This document shows, piece by piece, positions 1 through 12,156 of a stretch of DNA of 64,000 nt. Source of the DNA: Costus lasius (lineage: Eukaryota > Streptophyta > Magnoliopsida > Zingiberales > Costaceae). Position 1 is the first letter of the stretch, and the number at the start of each line of letters is the position of its first letter. A program made the position numbers and the translations under genes. Location of the stretch: contig CM050446.2 in assembly GCA_027563935.2 (NCBI GenBank), positions 27,221,501-27,285,500 of the forward strand, written 5' to 3'. The notes under the pieces are model-generated. The model did not search any database and was not told where the DNA came from. It worked only from the letters and a program-made list of their open reading frames with translations.

Positions 1-576
1 TAGCTCACAAGAGATACTTTCTACCCTTGGTATAGTATTATTCGAAGGGTAAAGGTGATATGTTGAATGTGGTAATCTCAAATATAAAATGAAAGATTAT
101 ATGCCTTTTACCCTTGCTCACTCGTACATACTTATCCATCATTTTTATATAAATCTCTCTTAATATGGTATATGTCTTGAGCTCTTCACCAAACTTTGAC
201 AAATGGGGTAGTTGTCAAACATTTGATATCCCTAAATATTATTCATGTTTCCCTGAATTTAAAGTGTTGCATATAGTATATGAGATTGATTATCGCATCT
301 TAGTTAAGTGGTAAAGTGTATGAATTTATCTTAGCAGAGAAAAAAAAAAGGGAAAAACTAACTTTGAGACATTATACTATAAATAGATGATCAAAAAAAT
401 TGTACGCTTTTTTGCTACTTCATTCTGTAACTACTTCTCTATCACTATAATTTTAAAGAATAAGTATAAAATTGTGCCAAACCATATAACTTGTTTCATC
501 ACCGCGCCTTCAACTCCATGGTGAACGCTATACATCATAACGCCAAGTTGAATTTCAACGTCAATCCCAATGAAAT
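1..576. other. AT-rich flank, nothing recognised
   Basis: No coding region, RNA gene or mobile-element end was recognised here. It lies downstream of the minus-strand phosphatase gene and may include part of its 3' region. Confidence 0.4.
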
Positions 577-733
577 AGTTTAGTCATTGTTTGTCATAAG
601 AACTCGACCAGGAGAACCAATTTTTCCTTGAGGCAACGTCAACGCTGGAAACAGTTTAGTCATTGTTTGTCATAAGAACTCGACCAGGAGAACCAATTTT
701 TCCTTGAGGCAACGTCAACGCTGGAAACAGTTT
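577..733. repeat. 76-bp tandem duplication
   Basis: Two adjacent copies of a 76-bp unit, one starting at 577 and one at 653, appear identical over their whole length. The repeat lies about 260 bp beyond the stop codon of the phosphatase gene, so it may fall in or just past its 3' UTR. Confidence 0.9.
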
Positions 734-995
734 CTTACAATTCAAAGGGTAGAATCAAAACAAACTATGAATGGAAGCGCTGTACAATATGAAAACATCT
801 GCTAAAATTTACAGATATTTGCTGCCACGGCAAATAAGCTGCACCTCTAATGGCTCCGCAAACTGTTGAACGTTTCAGGGCCTACAGTACCAATTATATA
901 CCAGCCGAAAATAGTGCAAGCTCAACAGAATCAACAGAGAATGAGACCCGGCTGTTTAAAGTGAGTCGTCCCCCAAACAGTTGGTTATACAGAGA

Positions 996-3701
996 TCAAG
1001 CTTTTCCACCTCTTGATGGCTGCTCATTCAAGGAAAGGATAACTTGATCAGTTTCTTTGCATGATCTAGAAGAAAACAGGAAACTAGAACAAGTTGAACT
1101 TTTCTGTGCATAAAAATCAACTCACTAACCATGTAATGCCAAAAATCTGATGTCGAGGTAAACGAAACAGTTATTGTTCAAGGAAAGAAGACATAAATTT
1201 GGGGGAAAAAAGGTACCTTCTTAGGTATCTTCGTCAATGAGTCGGCGCTGGCTGGCTTTGCTGCTTTCAATATCTCAAACGAACATAACAGGTTTTCATC
1301 TATGCTCAACAAAGCACCCACGTTATCAAATTCCCCACAATAGTTTGGAGCAGAAAAAATTGTGACTAATCTTCGTTGAGCAAAGAATTCATATCCATCC
1401 TCCACGACCTGTAAATAAATTCGAGTTAAGCAACATCTGCTAAAAGTTTACAGAAGGAGAAAGGATAAATGAAAGTAGATACTGACTTGATGAGCTCGAC
1501 AAATAAGGTCCAGATCGTTCTTCTCCAAAAACTCAACCAGCTTATCAGGACCAAAGGTAACTGAAACTCCTCGATCACTGTCACCCCACCCTTTTACATC
1601 AGGATCAGGATCAGACCAAAGCAAATCACAGAGAAGACCATAATCAGGAATCTCAGTGGGCCTCGATATATTTCGAATTTCATAAATGCTTTGCAACTCT
1701 GGTGAAAGGCCACCGTGCATGCAGAATATTTTCTCGTCTATTAGCGCAGCAAAGGGCAAGCAGTTAAAGCAATCACAAAATGTCTTCCATAGCCGAACAT
1801 TGAATCTCCTTTTACACTCATCATAGAACCCGTACACTCTATTGATCTTGGCATCCTCATGATTTCCTCTCAGAAGAAAGACTTTGTCCGGATACTTTAT
1901 TTTAAAAGCTAGAAGCAAGCATATAGTTTCCAAGCTATACTTGCCTCTGTCTACATAATCCCCAAGAAACAAATAAGATGAATATGGAGGGAAGCCACCA
2001 ACATCAAACAACTTCAAGAGGTCAATGTACTGCCCGTGTATATCACCTGCAGCCAGAACATCATTGCAGAATTAAAGTTTCTCCAAGGAACTTAGCAGTC
2101 CAAGAAAAAATGAACGTAAGCAAACACAGAAAGCCTAATTTACAAGCATCTATTCTGACACATAAGTCTGAATATGCACATTCAAACTTGTAAATTAAAT
2201 TTAACAGAAAAAAAACCTTTTCTTTCCATGCTGAATGAGAGATAAATTGCTGTGCACATGTATTTATTCAGTGATTGTTGGAAAAAAGATTATTTTGTTT
2301 CCATGATTTTTAATCAGAAGAAGAAGAATAAATTGTCTGTTGGAAGTTAAATTAAATAAGAAATTATTATAAAAAACTATGTAACAGGACAAATGCTAGC
2401 TTCAACATCTTACTCAATTATTGAGTTATATACAAAATGATTTCCAGAGCTTCAAAGTCGAGAATGGCAAGAGGATACAACGGATTGTTCCAGTTGGAAC
2501 AACAGCTGAGTAAGATGAGAAGTTACACAAATCTGATGTTTGAGAAACAACAAATCAGGAAAACACACAGGAAAGCAACTGGAGTTTTGGAGAAATGAAA
2601 GCCCAGGGAAATTATGCAGTACTACTCATCAAAGGTAGGATTTGTTACAAAGGCAACAGATGGAGATGATAAAAAATAGATCAAGATAGGATTTGTTACT
2701 ACTCATCAAAGGTAATAATATTTTTGTTCCACATTTTCCCCCATTACTCTTCCTCGAAATATTCAGGCTCCTTCTGTTGGTTTCGTTGTGCTTGCTGAAA
2801 TCGAGATAGGGCATATCAATACTACAGGTGAGATAACTAAATTGGCCATATAAAAACTCAAGATTTCTTGGTATATTACCCAAAAGTTTACTATAATTCG
2901 TTCGTTATACTGTATCCTGTTTCCATTCTGGCCGTTGGAACAAACAGTAATCAACCAAAGAAACCATCCTGTCGCCTAATTTTCAGGTCTTAATCGCTAA
3001 TAGGAATCTGAATCCTTTAGAGGAACTAAAATGCAGCCTCTTTCAGTAATCTATAAACAATCAAATGATTGTGTTACAACATTTAAAGCCCAAAATTAGC
3101 ATATCCATGTTGATTTTGTGAGATAAAAAAATGGTCAATCAAAGCTAAGAATTCAGCTGATAAACATAGCTGCATGGCTCCAAAAACAAGGGACGAGAAG
3201 ATGAGGCCACGGTAACCTCTCTCTCCAGAGCAATCTAGTCCTAGGAACCAGTAGTTTAATAAAATCATCGGAGCAAAATCAACTCAAAGCAGCCCGCTTT
3301 CTGCAACTACCACTATAGCATTTTTCTAGTATTAGCTCCGCAACAATTATCTGAAGCTGCAAACTTTCTTATTGTGTGACATCTCCAAACGAGAGAAGAA
3401 TCTCAAAACCATTGAGACTCCACAACATTAGTTAACACAGACAGAGGCCATAGGCGCTAGAAGGGAACTGACCGCAGATCTTGATTGGGGCGTGCAGCTC
3501 CAGGAGGTTGGGCTGCGATAGGAACACCTTTTTCGCGTTGACGCAAAGCTGCCGGATCTCCGCCTCGAAGAGCTGCACCTGCCGGCCTCCGCCGTTGAGT
3601 AGCCTCCGTATCACGTCGTCCAGCACCGGCCCTTCCATGGCCCCCATCGAGGCCCTCGTCATCATCATCTTCGCCCCTCCTCCGAACGATCCCGGCTCCA
3701 C
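996..3701 (-). CDS. TOPP: Type-1 Ser/Thr protein phosphatase catalytic subunit (TOPP/PP1)
   Basis: Four exons on the minus strand: 3473-3701, 1487-2046, 1217-1408 and 996-1019. All borders are GT-AG and the phases are consistent; they join into 334 aa. Metallophosphatase motifs are present in order: GDIHG (about residue 77, split by intron 1), GDYVDRG (about 105), RGNHE (about 136), and RAHQ followed by SAPNYCG (about 282). In the family these residues bind the two catalytic metals and phosphate, and the enzyme dephosphorylates Ser/Thr substrates with regulatory subunits in cytosol and nucleus. The tiny last exon encodes PSRGGKA and stop. The start could be the Met at 3701 or the MMM cluster at 3668, which better matches MMTRA-type plant PP1 starts. 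Intron 1 is 1.4 kb. The neighbours are repeats. Identity is secure; the exact family member is not. Confidence 0.93.
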
Positions 3702-3860
3702 CGCAGCTAAGCCCGCCTCTTATCCTCCGATGATTCGATTCCTCTGCTACGCACAAGCAAACGATCTCTCGATCGGCGATCCGAGAGTATAAACAAGAAA
3801 GGAGCAGTTTTGGGCGCGGATAAGACGAGAAGAACTGGAGAAGAAAACGATGCATTTGTT
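3702..3860 (-). promoter_or_regulatory. Probable 5' UTR and promoter-proximal region of the phosphatase gene
   Basis: GC-richer sequence directly upstream of the first ATG, between the coding start and the AT-rich flank. No clear TATA element was identified. Assigned by position only. Confidence 0.35.
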
Positions 3861-6197
3861 TTTGTTAATGTCAGGGGAAGACGAAGAAGGTTTCAAAAGC
3901 GCGTCGACGAGAAATTGCCGTCGGATCTGAAGATCTGGAACTTCCTATCCGTCCGATTAAGCGCGTAGCTCGGCAGCTCGTCGGAGACACTTTAATCCCT
4001 TACGAAGATTTGTTTCTACCCCTACATTCCCCCAACAACAATGGCGAAGCGGGTCCTACGCTTGCAGGAAGGTACAACTTGGGTAACAGAGAGAGAGGTA
4101 CATAGCATCCTCCGAATCCAAATTTATGGTGAGCCCTGGGTGGGCCGCCTGTGCTGACCTGACTTGTTCTATTGGGCTCGGTTGGCCCAATTCAATACGT
4201 ATTCTATAAATTATGTACGGCATGGAGGTTAGGATGTGACGTGGAATCCAAATCACCATGTATATCGACGCGTGTGCAGATTAAAATAGGAGGGTTTATT
4301 TAATAAATTGAGAGACGGGGTAATACTTGGTGATTTGTAAAAAAGGAGGGGGCAAAATTAGAACTTGGTTAGTCTCAACGATTGAATAATTGAATTCAAG
4401 AATTGTTGCAAGTTGAAGATGAGCAAGTATCAACTACTATTAGTTCACTTGTTATGTTCATAAATTATTGAGTCGCAGGAGTTGGGGAGACTATTGAACC
4501 AATCCACAAGGACTTTATACCTTAAACCAACTAGAAATTGGATCTTTGTGCAATCGGATGTTAACTCTTCTGTATGTTTGGTAAGACAATTTTTTGTTTC
4601 TTTGATTAGATGCAAAAATGAAGAAGCTTAAAGGTAAGGTTGACATTTTTGCATAAGAATAAAAATCATAAGTAGGCTTGCCCTGTCATAGGATTGTATG
4701 AAATCACTCGATTGAGTAATTAGGAATTTAGAACGTCTGATTAAAATTATAAAAGGATTAAAAAAAAGTGTGATATTAAAATAAAGTTTTGTTCTAATAT
4801 AAAAATTGTTTGATTAGCTAGACTTGAGTGGCGTGAAAATAGGATTAGTGCATCGAAAACAACACTTCTAACTCTTGATGCAAGCATTAAAGAGAAAAAA
4901 AAAAAAAAGGAAGAAGTCACCCAAATGTTTTTTTTTTTTCTAACGATTCAATTAAAGTTGATGTAAGTGAATTCTTCATCAAAGATATAATTTCTTTCCT
5001 AGATTGGATTCTCATTTTTCTTTGGCTAAAAATAGTTTTCTTTAAAAAATATATTCTCCAATCGCAAAAAGGAGATATAAAAGAAAATTCTCTCATATAT
5101 TTTTTACGAACTATAGCAACAATCATGCATAATTTATATGTTTATCCTTAGCACGAGTAAATATTATGTATGACATTTGGTATTCCTTAACAAAGGGATG
5201 ATGCATTTCATGAGCTAGTCCAATGAGTAAATTTCTATAAAGAAAAGAAAAAAATTAGGAATCACAATATGCCATGAAGGGGGAATGTATAAGAATATCT
5301 TAGTGGGTATTTTTTTCACCTTGAACTCATGATAGATATTTTAACTTATTGGGATAGCATTTGAGTAGTTGAGTTGATTACTTAAATTAGGTCTTGGGTC
5401 TAACCCAAGTATAGAACTAAAGGCTCTATGCTTTATGACATTGGATCTCTTGTGTGTATCACCAATTATTTTTCACATACTTGTAAACTATAACCGTTGC
5501 ATTGTTTTACTTAGCCTTGCATTATAAGGAGTGTGTTTGAGATTGTACGACATTCTAATAATTTTAAATGTTGTATGATGTATGTTGACTACTATTCCAA
5601 ATGGGAGTTGTAAATTATATATAAGAAAAAAATCTACCTAAGATTATTGGAACCAGAGCATGTCAACAACCAGAAGATTCATATAAAGGTGAAGCTAGAG
5701 GTCACACGGGTGATCAAGGTATTATGGTATACATAGTAGATTTGATGAAAAGCCACAATGTGTAGATTGAAAATATAGGGTTATGACTCCACAGGATAGA
5801 GGAGATTATAGTAATGATACATTTCAAAAAGGAGCACATGAACAGTATTGGGGCAATGAAAGAATGCATAGTGAGTCATATGATTGGATAAGTAGGAATG
5901 TTCAATAAGCTATGTAGCATTTGCATAAGCAATTATCATAGATGACTACCAAATGATAGGCAACTAGTACTAACTACAACATCCATTGTTGCGGCACTTG
6001 ACCAAATGATAGCCAATAATGCTAGCAATTGATAATCCAATCAGTACCATGACTACAATAGTAGTTGGCACAAACATCTTTGATTGTATACATAGTTGGA
6101 GTTGTGAATTAAACTTTTTTTAAAAAATAAATTAGTTGGTATTAAAGTTACTATTGTACTTTTGGCATCAAAGCACTTACTTGGGCCGCTATTGTTG
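3861..6197. other. AT-rich intergenic stretch
   Basis: No ORF with a recognisable product, and no LTR or TIR pair. Short A and T runs are common. It ends at the target-site duplication of the gypsy element. Confidence 0.5.
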
Positions 6198-6202
6198 TCT
6201 AG

Positions 6203-7714
6203 TGTCACGCCATGTATTATAAAAATTACACGAATCAATTTTAATTAATTATTACAAAGGTTTAAATGTCATGTAGGGCTAAATGTTCGATTCGTCCAGG
6301 TTTAACGCGACCGGCAGGGGCGCGTGCGACAGGGGTGCACTCGCGCGCGCCCCTCAGCCTCCGCGAAGGGTTCTGACCTTCGTCCAAGTCTAGGAGAGAG
6401 AAAAGCAAGAATGCCACATCAGTATTTAAAATGAATAAAGAAAGGGGATGGTTATACCTATAATCGGATCGGATCCTCCGCCCATATCCGAAAACCCGAT
6501 TCTCATCTGAAACCCATCTCGATTTCGGATTGCAGAAATCACATCGCCGCGCTTCGTTTGTGAGTTAATAGTCCTTTTTCCACGTCAGTGATTGTGTGTG
6601 TTCGAAGCCCGCATCTGTTCGCTTTGTCGACGCAAAGCACGCGACGATGTAGCTGTCACGTCAGAGAAGAAGGGGGAGCGCCGGGTTCTTTCGACGACGC
6701 CCTATCATTGTGGAGACGAGGAAGCCTCATCGTCTACCACGTTGTTCCTACCAAGTTTGCAAAGCAACCGGAGCTGCCGCATCGTGTTCATCGAGGTCGG
6801 GCGAGATGGAGACAAGGCAGGGGAATAGGTGCGACGCCAGGCTCGGTGTAGGGTTTGCTCCGAAACCTCCCACCCTCACCACCGGAATAGCCGGCCAAAG
6901 ACCGCCACTTGCCTTCGCCGGAGACACCGAGTCGTCGTCGGAAGGGAGGAGCGGACGGGAGGGTGAGTCCAGGTTCGTTCTCAACCTGGACGACCCGACT
7001 TTACCTTGTTCTTGCCGCCTATCCCTCATACGCTCGTTGCCCTCAGTTCAGCCTCCCTCACCGGATGTGGGTTTACCTCTATCAGCGGTTCCACCTCTAC
7101 TCTCGAGCTTCACCGGTTGCCCCATTTATAGGCAACTCGGCTTCATCTTCCCGCCGCTTGTCCAGGCGCACGCGGGCGCGACAGCTACCAAACGGCAGCC
7201 AGCCTATGCTGCTCCAGACGCTTGCCCATGCTACGTCTTCACTCGCCGTCTGGCAGCACCCTTCAACCCACCGGATAGAGACGTTTCCGTTCTCAGTCTG
7301 CCGGTTCAAGTTGCCGCCACCCGTCGACCCAACGGACCAAGCGCTGTCGTCCTTTGTTGGTCAGTTCTATCGCATCCTAGCGATGACTTTGCTACCTGCT
7401 ACCTGACGAGCCCTCATCTCCTACGTCGCCTCTTCGTCCCATTGACGCTTCTGACGTCTGCCGCCTGACGCCAGACGAGATGACTTGTCTTCATTTAGTC
7501 GCGTCCGCCGATGCTCCGATTAATCCCACGGCGCCGCCTCTCCTGTCGGACGACCACCATCCAGTGGCACAACTACAACCGGTGACCCTTCCTGTCGGGT
7601 CAACCAGGGTCTCCGGCCGCCGGAGGTGCCGGCGATGCCATCAATCGATACTTGAGGCGTCGATTTTCGCCAATGTTTTTTCCACTAAATCGGGTTTTCC
7701 CGATTTCGATATCT
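6203..7714 (-). repeat. 3' LTR of the gypsy element (truncated at its internal edge)
   Basis: Aligns with 10565-12055 over its full length, with many single-base differences. Similarity stops after 7714, while the other LTR continues to 12151, so about 96 bp of this LTR's internal edge are missing. Long plus-strand reading frames inside it are not conserved between the two LTRs and are not genes. Confidence 0.88.
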
Positions 7715-8422
7715 CAAAACATGGTTCCCAAAACACAGGACTTCCACTAAGTCCTATACAAAACACACTGAAAGAATTATCTCACAGCAGCTTTGGGATG
7801 GCTTCCTTCGAATCCTCGACCCCTTCCTAGCCCTTGCGCTCCTCGGCGACTATCGCTGCAAGCTGGCCGCACTTGGAGCAGTTCCGCATAAAGTGGGGCC
7901 CCTCACAGATATAGCACGACTGCGTAGCCGGTTGCTTCGATGGTTGTGCAGCTGACCTAGGAGCCCTGATCTCCTTGGGGCCTTTGAAGTTCAGCCTCCG
8001 CGCTGCTAAAGGCTGCTTCCCTTCCGGATAGGGAGTCCCCCGGTTGTGGTTGGGAGGAGCCGGGACCCCATCATTTGGCATTCGCAAATCTACCAGAGCA
8101 TCTACAACGAGTGTTGCTTCCTTGAGCGTCATAACCTTCTGTCGGCGCAGCTCTGTTTGCGCCCCAATGCTGCAAATCGGCTAGGAAGTGATAGAGCTTG
8201 TCCTGCTCTGCCATGTCGTCTATCTCGAGCATCCGAAAGGTGTAGCTCTTCACATACTCAAGCACGTTCCCCGTGTGCTTGAGTTTGAAGAGGGTCTTGT
8301 ACGCCGCCCAAGACAAATTCCCGGGCATGAATTGCTTCTTTAACTCTGCCTTGAAGTCCTCCCACGAGAGCTGGTTGGTCTAGAACTCCCCCAGAAGAGT
8401 CGGTGCAGCCTGCGTACGCCAC

Positions 8423-10055
8423 TAGAGGTGGCCAACGGGCCGAGCCGGCCCGCAGCCCGCACGGCCTGGCACGACGTGGGCCGGGCACGGCACGATGTGG
8501 CCCGACTCAGGTCGGGCTGGGCCGAGGGTTCCCAGCCCGTGGGCGGGGCCGGGCACGGCACGCGTAACAAATATTTTTTTATTATTTGGAGCCAAAATTT
8601 AAATTTTTATTTATGTTATTTTACATTTATACCCCCTTAAAGTATCTAAAAAATTTAAATTTATAGGTATAATTGTCTTTTAGCTATAAAATTATTATTT
8701 TATTCTCTTTTAATAATATAAAATAGAAGATAAATTTGTAAATTTACACTCATTTCATCTCTATAAATTCTAGATAGTTCCTTACATTTTCACACACAAA
8801 AATTTAGTTTGAATTATTTTTTTATTACATTCCTATTAATCACGTGAGTTTCAATTACTTTGTTAATTATGTTTGCAGTCTTGCAGGTGAGCACGAGGTA
8901 TAGAGAAAAATGGCAGATAATAGAAGAGTGAAGATAATTATTATTCTGCCAAAATCTCAACGTTCAATCTTCCTTACGTCTACCTTAAATTTCTTAAATG
9001 TTGATCAATGGAGAATCACTATTTTAAGTATTATTGAATGTGTTAGTCAAATCATACGAATTGATGTATTCAGGTTCGAAGAACACTTTATCTACTTATC
9101 TGATCATGCAAGACAAGAATTTTTAGCGTCTCCCTCCCCTTCTAGGGTTGTGATTGAGATAGAAGTTGAAGACTTTAAAATAAATTATAGTGATAGTGAA
9201 GAGGACAGTGATAATATCAATGATGAGCCGGAACAATATATCGAAACAAACCAAGCACAAGAGTCACTTGAGTTTTTTATTGTTGAAGAAGGAGGTAGAG
9301 CTGAAAATATGGAGTGCGCAATATGCATGAAGTAGATGGAGCACGCAGAGCAAGTATGCTTAACACAATGCTCGCACATCTTCCATAGTAGCTGCTTGCG
9401 TTGCTAGCTACAGGCCAATTGTTTATACTCATTATGTCAGCAATTGATTTAAGCTTAAATGTATAATTTATGAATATAAAATTTAATCGAGTTGGTCTTA
9501 ACTTTAGTCATGTGTTGTTAATAAATAAATTAATATTAATTTAATAAAATATATTAAAATTAAAATTATATTTTTTAAAATAATATAAAATAATTAATAA
9601 AATAATAATTTAATATTTTTTTAAAAAATTTGTGCAAAATACATAATTCTCAATTTCTCATTTTTAAAATTTTTTTTATTTTATATAATTTAATTAATTA
9701 ATATTTTTACTTATTTTTTAAATTTATTTTAATGAAGCGGGCCAAAGTCAGCCCATGGGCCATCTTCGGGTCGGGCCAGGCATGACCCGCGTGCCACATC
9801 TAGACCCGTTGGGCTGAATCCGGCCTGCGTGCTGACACCAGTTTCAGCACGCGTGCCGGATCCAGCTTGGTGCTGAGCAAACAGTGGAGCCGTGCCGGGG
9901 CCGGCACGACTAATCGTGCCGCGAGCCGTGCCGATCCCAGATTTTTCTCCCCCGTGCCGTGCCCGGCATGGCCCGATTGGAAACAGGTCGTGCCTGGCAC
10001 GGCCCGCCAGGAATCAGGCCGAGGCGGGCCCGGGCACGGCCCATGGCCACCTCTA
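8423..10055 (+). mobile_element. Non-autonomous hAT transposon carrying a captured gene fragment
   Basis: The terminal inverted repeats begin TAGAGGTGGCCA at both ends, and the insertion is flanked by the 8-bp target duplication TACGCCAC (8415-8422 and 10056-10063). TIR plus 8-bp duplication is diagnostic of the hAT superfamily. Removing the element and one duplication rejoins the gypsy gag. Subterminal regions are very GC-rich with repeated GGCCCG/CGGGCC and GGCACG words, whereas the centre is AT-rich. There is no transposase. The interior holds a RING-H2-like fragment. Confidence 0.92.
8910..9425 (+). pseudogene. Decayed RING-H2 protein fragment inside the hAT element
   Basis: A 141-codon frame starts at 8910, is rich in acidic residues near its end, and reads into MECAICMK before a TAG at 9334. 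Past that stop, the same frame continues with a Cys, then QCSHIFHSSC, then a second TAG exactly where RING-H2 proteins usually have the Trp of the CxxxW signature, then LQANC. Spacing and order (CxxC...CxH..H..C) fit RING-H2 ubiquitin-ligase domains. The fragment looks captured from a host gene and then disabled by two stops. The N-terminal 110 residues match no domain I can name. Confidence 0.72.
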
Positions 10056-10280
10056 TACGCCACCACAGTTTGGCGTCGCCGGACAAGTAGGCTATGCAAA
10101 CAAGAGCCTGTTCCTCTGCGGGGACATGAGTCAACTGGAAGTATATCTCCATGTCCTAGAGGAAGTTCTCCACCTCCTTAGCGTTGCGGACCCTTGAGAA
10201 GGATCCGGGCTCCGGGACCCTCCGGCACGGTGCGACCCCCATGTTCATTTCAGCCGCCCGACCCTATGTAGTCACCCCCT

Positions 10281-10388
10281 GCTTCAGCTCATCCAGTTCG
10301 GTCTTGCAAACCTCCATGTCCCCCAGGACATTTTGCTTCAGCTCATCCAGTTCGGTCTTGCAGACCTCCATGTCCCCCAGGACATTTT
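10281..10388 (-). repeat. 54-bp tandem duplication in the gag leader region
   Basis: Two nearly identical 54-bp units (10281-10334 and 10335-10388; one A/G difference seen). As 54 is a multiple of three, the encoded 18-residue segment DMEVCKTELDELKQ-type is duplicated in frame, which would lengthen a helical, possibly coiled-coil region. Confidence 0.85.
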
Positions 10389-10549
10389 CCACCTGAGTTT
10401 GTAGCTCAATGGTGGAGGCCAGCAAGCTCTTTAACATCTCCACAAGGACCTCCTTGGGGGAGCAGTCAGATCTCCCATAACTTCCTCAAGTTGGAAGATT
10501 CGGTCCGTGTTAGATAGCACCATTCTCTCTCTTTTTGTGTTCTAGACTG

Positions 10550-10562
10550 CCTCTAATACCAA
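10550..10562 (-). other. Primer-binding site of the gypsy element
   Basis: Reads TTGGTATTAGAGG on the minus strand, 2 nt inside the 5' LTR end. It resembles the initiator-Met tRNA complement TGGTATCAGAG with one change. Confidence 0.75.
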
Positions 10563-10564
10563 TC

Positions 10565-12151
10565 TGTCATACCCTGTATTATACAAATTTTACGAATCAA
10601 TTTTAATTAATTATTACAAAGGTTCAAATGCCACGCAGGGCTAATGTTCGATTCGTCCAGGTTCAACGCGACCAGTAGAGGTGCACTCGCGCGCACCCCT
10701 TAGCCTCCACGAAGGGTTTCGTCTAGGTCCAGGAGAGAGAAAAGCAAGAATGCCACATCAGTATATAAAATGAATAAAGAAAAGGGAGAGTTATACCTAT
10801 AATCGGATCGGATCCTCCGCCCGGATTGAAAACTCGATTCTCGTCCGAAACCCACCTCGATTTCAGATTGCAGAAATCACATCACCGCACTTCGTTTGTG
10901 AGTCAACGAGTCAACGATCCTATTTCCACGTTAGCACCTGTGTTCGAAGCCCGCGTCTGTTCACTTGGTCGACGCGAAGCACGCGACGATGCCACTCGTC
11001 GCGTCGGAGAAGAAGGGTGAGCACCGGGTTCTTTCGACGACGCCCTGTCGTCGTGGAGACGAGGAAGCCTCGTTGTCTACCACGTCATTCCGGCCGAGTT
11101 CGCAGAGCAACCGGACTGCCGCCTCGTGTTCGTCGAGGTCGGGCAGGATGGAGACGAGGCAGGGGAATAGGTGCGACGCCGGGCTCGGTGTAGGGTTTGC
11201 TCCGAAACCTCCCACCCTCACCACCGGAATAGCCGGCCGAAGACCACCACTTGCCTTTGCCGGAGACGCCGAGCCGTCATCGGAAGGGAGGAGCGGACGG
11301 GAGGGTGAGTCCAAGTTCGTTCTCAACCTGGACGACCCAACTTTACCTTGTTCCTGCCGCCGATCCCTCAGCCACTCGTTGCCCTCAGTTCAGCCTCCCT
11401 CACCGGACGTGGGTTTACCTCTATCAGTGGTTCCACCTCTACTTTAGAGCTTCACCGGTTGCCCCATTTATAGGCAACTCGGCTTCATCTTCCCACCGCT
11501 TGTCCGAGCGCAAGCGAGCACGACAGCGACTAGATGGCAGCCAACCCATGCTGCTCCAGACGCTTGCCCATGCTGCGTCTTGACTCGCCGTCCGGTAACA
11601 CCCTTCGGCCCACCGGATAGAGTCGTTGTCGTCCTCAGTCCGCTAGTTCAAGTCGCCGCCACCCGTCAACCCAATGGACCGAGCGCTGCCATCCTTTGTT
11701 GGTCAGTTTTGTCACATCCTAGCGACGACTTTGCTACCGCTGCCTGACGAGCCCTTGTCTCCTACGTCGCCTCTTCGTCCCATCGACGCTTCTGACGTCT
11801 GCCGCCTGACGCCGGACGAGACGACTTGTCTTCGTTTAGTCGCGTCCGCCACTGCTCCGATTAATCCCACGCCGCCGCCTCTCCTGCCGGATGACCACCA
11901 TCCAGTGGCGCGACTACAACCGGCAACCCTTCCCGTCGGGTCAGCCAGGGTCTCCGGCTGCCGGAGGGCCGGCGATCCCATCAATTGACGCTTGAGGTGT
12001 CGATTTCCGCCGACATTTTTTTCCCCTAAATCGGGTTTTCCCGATTTTGATATCTTTCGGTCAACAAGGCTTGGGTCAATTTTGACTCTGGTCAATAGCC
12101 TAGTTGATCAGGCCGAATGGGCTGGGCCCTATTTTAGGGCTGAGCCTAACA
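10565..12151 (-). repeat. 5' LTR of the gypsy element
   Basis: About 1.59 kb, TG...CA ended. It is the intact member of the LTR pair and defines the true outer boundary next to the TCTAG duplication at 12152-12156. Confidence 0.88.
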
Positions 12152-12156
12152 TCTAG

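Larger units (their letters stand above)
7830..10520 (-). pseudogene. Ty3/gypsy gag remnant, split by an hAT insertion
   Basis: Read on the minus strand from just after the primer site. A coiled-coil-like start is followed by a conserved capsid stretch ending SGDAKLWWR just above 10056. After the hAT insertion the frame resumes below 8423 with further capsid sequence (YVKSYTFRMLEIDDMAEQDK) and then a zinc knuckle, CYICEGPHFMRNC, near 8000. Together these fit the Retrotrans_gag capsid domain plus a CCHC-like nucleocapsid motif. Several stops and frame changes show it is not functional. No pol follows. Confidence 0.8.
6203..12151 (-). mobile_element. Non-autonomous Ty3/gypsy-type LTR retrotransposon (gag only)
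   Basis: Bounded by long direct repeats (6203-7714 and 10565-12151) and by a 5-bp target duplication, TCTAG, at 6198-6202 and 12152-12156. On the plus strand the element begins TGTCAC and ends TAACA, so it has the usual TG...CA ends. The primer-binding site at 10550-10562 places the 5' LTR at the high-coordinate side, so the element reads on the minus strand. The internal region has only gag-like sequence; protease, RT, RNase H and integrase are absent, as are the polypurine tract and about 100 bp at the start of the 3' LTR. One internal deletion explains these losses. The gag is interrupted by an hAT element (8423-10055). Confidence 0.88.

Noticed and set aside
3457..3855. 132-codon minus-strand frame overlapping TOPP exon 1
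   Set aside because: Out of frame with the conserved phosphatase sequence; Arg/Gly-rich shadow.
6710..7468. 252-codon plus-strand frame
   Set aside because: Lies inside a gypsy LTR; the matching frame in the other LTR is broken, and the composition is that of GC-rich non-coding sequence.
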